Shown piece after piece: positions 6,963 through 8,151 of a stretch of DNA of 8,151 nt (its first letter is position 1; each line of letters starts with the position of its first letter). The stretch is taken from contig JAPLGV010000452.1 of the NCBI GenBank assembly GCA_026389975.1, positions 1 to 8,151 on the forward strand, written 5' to 3'. The translations under genes were made by a program, and so were the position numbers. This DNA is from Chloroflexota bacterium. GTDB lineage: Bacteria > Chloroflexota > Anaerolineae > Anaerolineales > Villigracilaceae. The notes beneath the pieces were generated by a model that was not told where the DNA came from, searched no databases, and saw only the letters and a program-made list of their open reading frames with translations.

Positions 6963-7002
6963 AAACACAAACGCGTTCGTCCGTAGAACGGGACGAACGC
7001 GT
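6963..7002 (-). terminator. T-box-controlled terminator before trpS
   Basis: ACGCGTTCGTCC (6971-6982) and its exact complement at 6991-7002 form a 12-bp stem with an 8-base loop. On the minus strand it is followed by TTGTGTTT (6970-6963). The 5' arm of the stem overlaps the region downstream of the T-box sequence, as expected for mutually exclusive antiterminator and terminator. Confidence 0.88.
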
Positions 7003-7037
7003 AGTCCGTGGTGCCACCCGAATTAGGTTGACTTAAC

Positions 7038-7064
7038 AAAAAATCCCTGCATGATGCGCAGGGA
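7038..7064 (-). terminator. Extra hairpin with a six-U run inside the T-box leader
   Basis: On the minus strand TCCCTGC (7064-7058) pairs with GCAGGGA (7050-7044) across a 7-base loop, and TTTTTT follows at 7043-7038. It occupies the Stem III position of the T-box but has the form of an intrinsic terminator, ahead of the antiterminator. It may simply be Stem III, or it may cause a second, earlier stop. Confidence 0.5.
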
Positions 7065-7322
7065 AAAGCCAGCCTCACTCTTGTCGGTCAGCTAGCCTTA
7101 CAGGTTTGACAAGTCTTGCTCGTCGCACTTGGCTAAGTGACCTGGCCCTGATAACGGTGGCCGCTCCGGCTTGGGTTACTCGGCTTGCGCCTTTCGCCTT
7201 GCAACTCTGAGGTCCATTCAACTCCATCGTGCGGGCAGGACTTTCACCAATTACCGCCTGCTCTCTGGCCCGCCGTACGAGGCTTACTCGTCCTCTTCAG
7301 CGTCTTTCAAGTATTGGTCGTG

Positions 7323-7350
7323 ATTATATGCAGAAAAGCGAGATTGTCAA
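7323..7350 (-). promoter_or_regulatory. Near-consensus promoter of the trpS T-box transcript
   Basis: On the minus strand TTGACA (7350-7345) and TATAAT (7328-7323), both perfect matches to the sigma70 consensus, are spaced by 16 bases. The start point would be near 7316, just before Stem I of the T-box. A strong constitutive promoter agrees with control by attenuation. Confidence 0.85.
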
Positions 7351-7373
7351 TGGAAAAATAGATGGAAAAATAG
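7350..7373 (-). repeat. Tandem 12-bp repeat just upstream of the trpS -35 box
   Basis: ATGGAAAAATAG occurs twice head to tail (7350-7361 and 7362-7373). On the minus strand this reads CTATTTTTCCAT twice, ending at the first base of TTGACA. The A/T tracts in phase with the -35 box resemble an UP element. A repeated operator is the alternative. Confidence 0.6.
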
Positions 7374-7404
7374 ACACTTTAGTTGCCCAATGGTTCGATA
7401 AGGA

Positions 7405-7839
7405 TTATTTTTTTGGTTCTTTTTTCATCCGGGGGCTGCGTCCGCCCCAAGCCATGCCAACCAGCATCACAACTACCATCAGAATGGCCAGAGCAATGAT
7501 GCCGGTAGTATCGGCAGAAGGCGGGGTGGGAATCGCTGTGGCCGTGGGTGTAAGCGTCGGGGCCGGGGTTGGCATGGAGGTTGCGTCGTCAGTCGGAGGC
7601 GGCAGGAGGGAGGTTGGGGGCGGGGTCGGAGTTGGCCGGAGTGAGGGGAAATCCGCAATTGAAGTGGATGTTGGTGTTATTCTATCTGCGGATGGCAGGT
7701 CGGCCTTTTGGGCCAGGTCTTCCAAAACAGTCGCCGCATGAGCCGGGGCGAACGTGCGCAGGGTCCCGACCAGGAAGGTGACAACAATCAGCGCGAGAAC
7801 CAGAATAAAGATGGAATGTGAAATTTGGTTGGGTTTCAT
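7405..7839 (-). CDS. Small membrane-anchored protein with a Pro/Thr-rich stalk
   Basis: The family is not recognised. The 144-residue product begins with a hydrophobic segment (about 8-27) followed by an APAHA-A site near residue 35 that fits signal peptidase cleavage. A short acidic stretch (TVLEDLAQKADLPSADR) is followed by a low-complexity region rich in Pro, Thr and Ser (about 55-110). A second hydrophobic span, GIIALAILMVVVMLVGMAW (113-131), precedes a basic tail (RSPRMKKEPKK). This predicts an exported chain with its stalk outside and its C-terminus in the cytoplasm, with little folded domain. The ATG at 7839 lacks a clear ribosome binding site. Codon bias toward C-rich Pro/Thr codons makes coding likely, but the sequence is low-complexity. 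The gene ends about 55 bases before the trpS promoter and is probably a separate unit. Confidence 0.65.
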   Translation of the reverse strand: MKPNQISHSIFILVLALIVVTFLVGTLRTFAPAHAATVLEDLAQKADLPSADRITPTSTSIADFPSLRPTPTPPPTSLLPPPTDDATSMPTPAPTLTPTATAIPTPPSADTTGIIALAILMVVVMLVGMAWGGRSPRMKKEPKK

Positions 7840-7849
7840 GTGCGTCCCA

Positions 7850-7877
7850 AGTATATCAGAAACCCGGCCTTTCGCAA
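7850..7877 (-). promoter_or_regulatory. Candidate promoter of the stalk protein gene
   Basis: TTGCGA (7877-7872) and TATACT (7855-7850) on the minus strand are 16 bases apart. The start would fall only a few bases before the ATG at 7839, so the message would be nearly leaderless, in line with the missing ribosome binding site. The -35 hexamer is the same as in the candidate gyrB promoter. Confidence 0.4.
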
Positions 7878-7908
7878 AAACCGGAACTTGCGGCTTGAAA
7901 ACACAATA

Positions 7909-7934
7909 CCCCTCTTTGCGAGGGGCGTTTTTTT
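7909..7934. terminator. Hairpin terminator after the tRNA-Ser gene
   Basis: CCCCTC (7909-7914) and GAGGGG (7920-7925) enclose TTTGC. On the plus strand the stem is followed by CG and seven Ts, a strong intrinsic terminator. On the minus strand, where the tRNA is read, it is followed by TATTGTGTTTTC, weaker but plausible. It probably ends the tRNA transcript and may act in both directions. Confidence 0.65.
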
Positions 7935-8022
7935 GGCGGAGAGGGCGGGATTCGAACCCGCGAACCTTTGGGGGTTACACGCTTTCCAAGCGTGCGCGCT
8001 AAGCCAGCTACGCGACCTCTCC
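7934..8022 (-). tRNA. tRNA-Ser (anticodon GGA)
   Basis: On the minus strand the acceptor arm GGAGAGG (8022-8016) pairs with CCTCTCC (7944-7938), followed by discriminator G and an encoded CCA (7936-7934). The anticodon arm is CACGC-TTGGAAA-GCGTG, with anticodon GGA at 7987-7985, reading UCC and UCU. A long variable arm with an AACC/GGTT stem marks a class II tRNA, and GCGGG-TTCGAAT-CCCGC is the T arm. All four arms pair well, so the gene looks functional. Confidence 0.97.
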
Positions 8023-8035
8023 GTAAGGCGGGCGA

Positions 8036-8044
8036 ATTATACCA
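8036..8044 (-). promoter_or_regulatory. Extended -10 promoter of tRNA-Ser
   Basis: TGG-TATAAT (8044-8036) on the minus strand is a perfect -10 box with the TGn extension, 13 bases upstream of the tRNA 5' end. No good -35 hexamer is visible at the usual distance, which agrees with extended -10 recognition. Confidence 0.65.
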
Positions 8045-8058
8045 TAACGAAAAATAGT

Positions 8059-8081
8059 GGGCGAGTTTTTGACTGTCGCCC
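8059..8081 (-). terminator. Hairpin upstream of the tRNA promoter, possible terminator
   Basis: GGGCGA (8059-8064) and TCGCCC (8076-8081) form a 6-bp stem with an 11-base loop. On the minus strand it is followed by ACTATTTTTCG. It may end transcription of a gene lying beyond the right edge, just before the tRNA promoter. The remaining bases to 8151 show nothing I can name. Confidence 0.4.
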
Positions 8082-8151
8082 AATTTACTGCTCCTTGCAT
8101 AAATGACTCTACTGCAAAAACCATCTAAACACAAAGGTCACGAACCCCCAA

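Larger units (their letters stand above)
6963..7316 (-). promoter_or_regulatory. T-box riboswitch (tRNA-Trp sensing) in the trpS leader
   Basis: Read on the minus strand, Stem I holds GAGTA (7289-7285), a GCGGGC/GCCCGC helix and the apical motif GGTGAAAGTCC (7248-7238). The specifier loop reads GAATGGACC with the codon TGG (7216-7214) for tryptophan. A CCGTTATC element ends at 7150, and a branched region follows in which GCCAGGTCACT can pair with AGTGAGGCTGGC. The T-box proper is GGGTGGCACCACGG (7019-7006). Its TGGC bulge would pair with GCCA, matching the G discriminator expected of bacterial tRNA-Trp. Uncharged tRNA-Trp should stabilise the antiterminator and allow trpS expression. The class is secure from the motifs; the 5' end is estimated from the promoter. 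Confidence 0.93.

Noticed and set aside
7229..7741. Plus-strand 170-codon open frame
   Set aside because: It runs antisense through the T-box Stem I, the trpS promoter and the Pro/Thr-rich gene. Its Gly/Val-rich product is the mirror of the Pro/Thr codons.
7754..8134. Open frames crossing the tRNA-Ser gene, including one containing GRDSNPR
   Set aside because: Peptides such as RDSNPRTF or AGFEPANL are typical false translations of tRNA T arms. The tRNA structure is complete.

Overview
The window looks like a bacterial chromosome of moderate-to-high GC, most plausibly a Chloroflexota (Anaerolineae-like) genome. That placement is an inference. It rests on a tryptophanyl-tRNA synthetase under a T-box outside an obviously Firmicute background, a TrpB2-type tryptophan synthase, sigma70-like promoters and palindromic intergenic repeats. 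Every gene I accept is read from the minus strand, so the order of transcription runs from high to low coordinates.

Layout from right to left. A tRNA-Ser(GGA) gene with an encoded CCA end lies at 7934-8022 behind an extended -10 promoter and is followed by a hairpin terminator. Next is a small secreted or membrane-anchored protein with a Pro/Thr-rich stalk (7405-7839). A near-consensus promoter (7323-7350) then drives a long leader (about 7316 to 6963) with the hallmarks of a T-box riboswitch: AGUA-type motif, GGUGAAAGUCC apical motif, a UGG (Trp) specifier, the T-box sequence and a terminator. It controls trpS (5905-6942) and probably trpB2 (4408-5781), which follows without a convincing terminator between them. 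This would couple tryptophan formation from indole to tRNA-Trp charging.

Between trpB2 and the next gene lies a roughly 400-base non-coding stretch with two perfect inverted repeats. It is followed by a multi-pass membrane protein of unknown function (3014-3997) and gyrB (1013-2926), each with its own candidate promoter. Downstream of gyrB are a 25-bp palindrome and an intrinsic terminator. A two-gene toxin-antitoxin-like module follows: an AbrB/MazE-type antitoxin (591-854) overlapping a PIN-domain putative RNase (149-607), with an inverted repeat over its promoter. The left edge (1-46) is a 43/46 copy of codons near the gyrB 3' end, cut off abruptly, which suggests a rearrangement or insertion next to gyrB.

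Most of the window is housekeeping. The parts most worth a second look are the T-box leader with an extra terminator-like hairpin inside it, the TrpRS whose KMSKS signature reads TMHTS, the likely trpS-trpB2 unit, and the gyrB 3'-end fragment on the far side of the toxin-antitoxin module. I did not find a clearly new multi-gene system.
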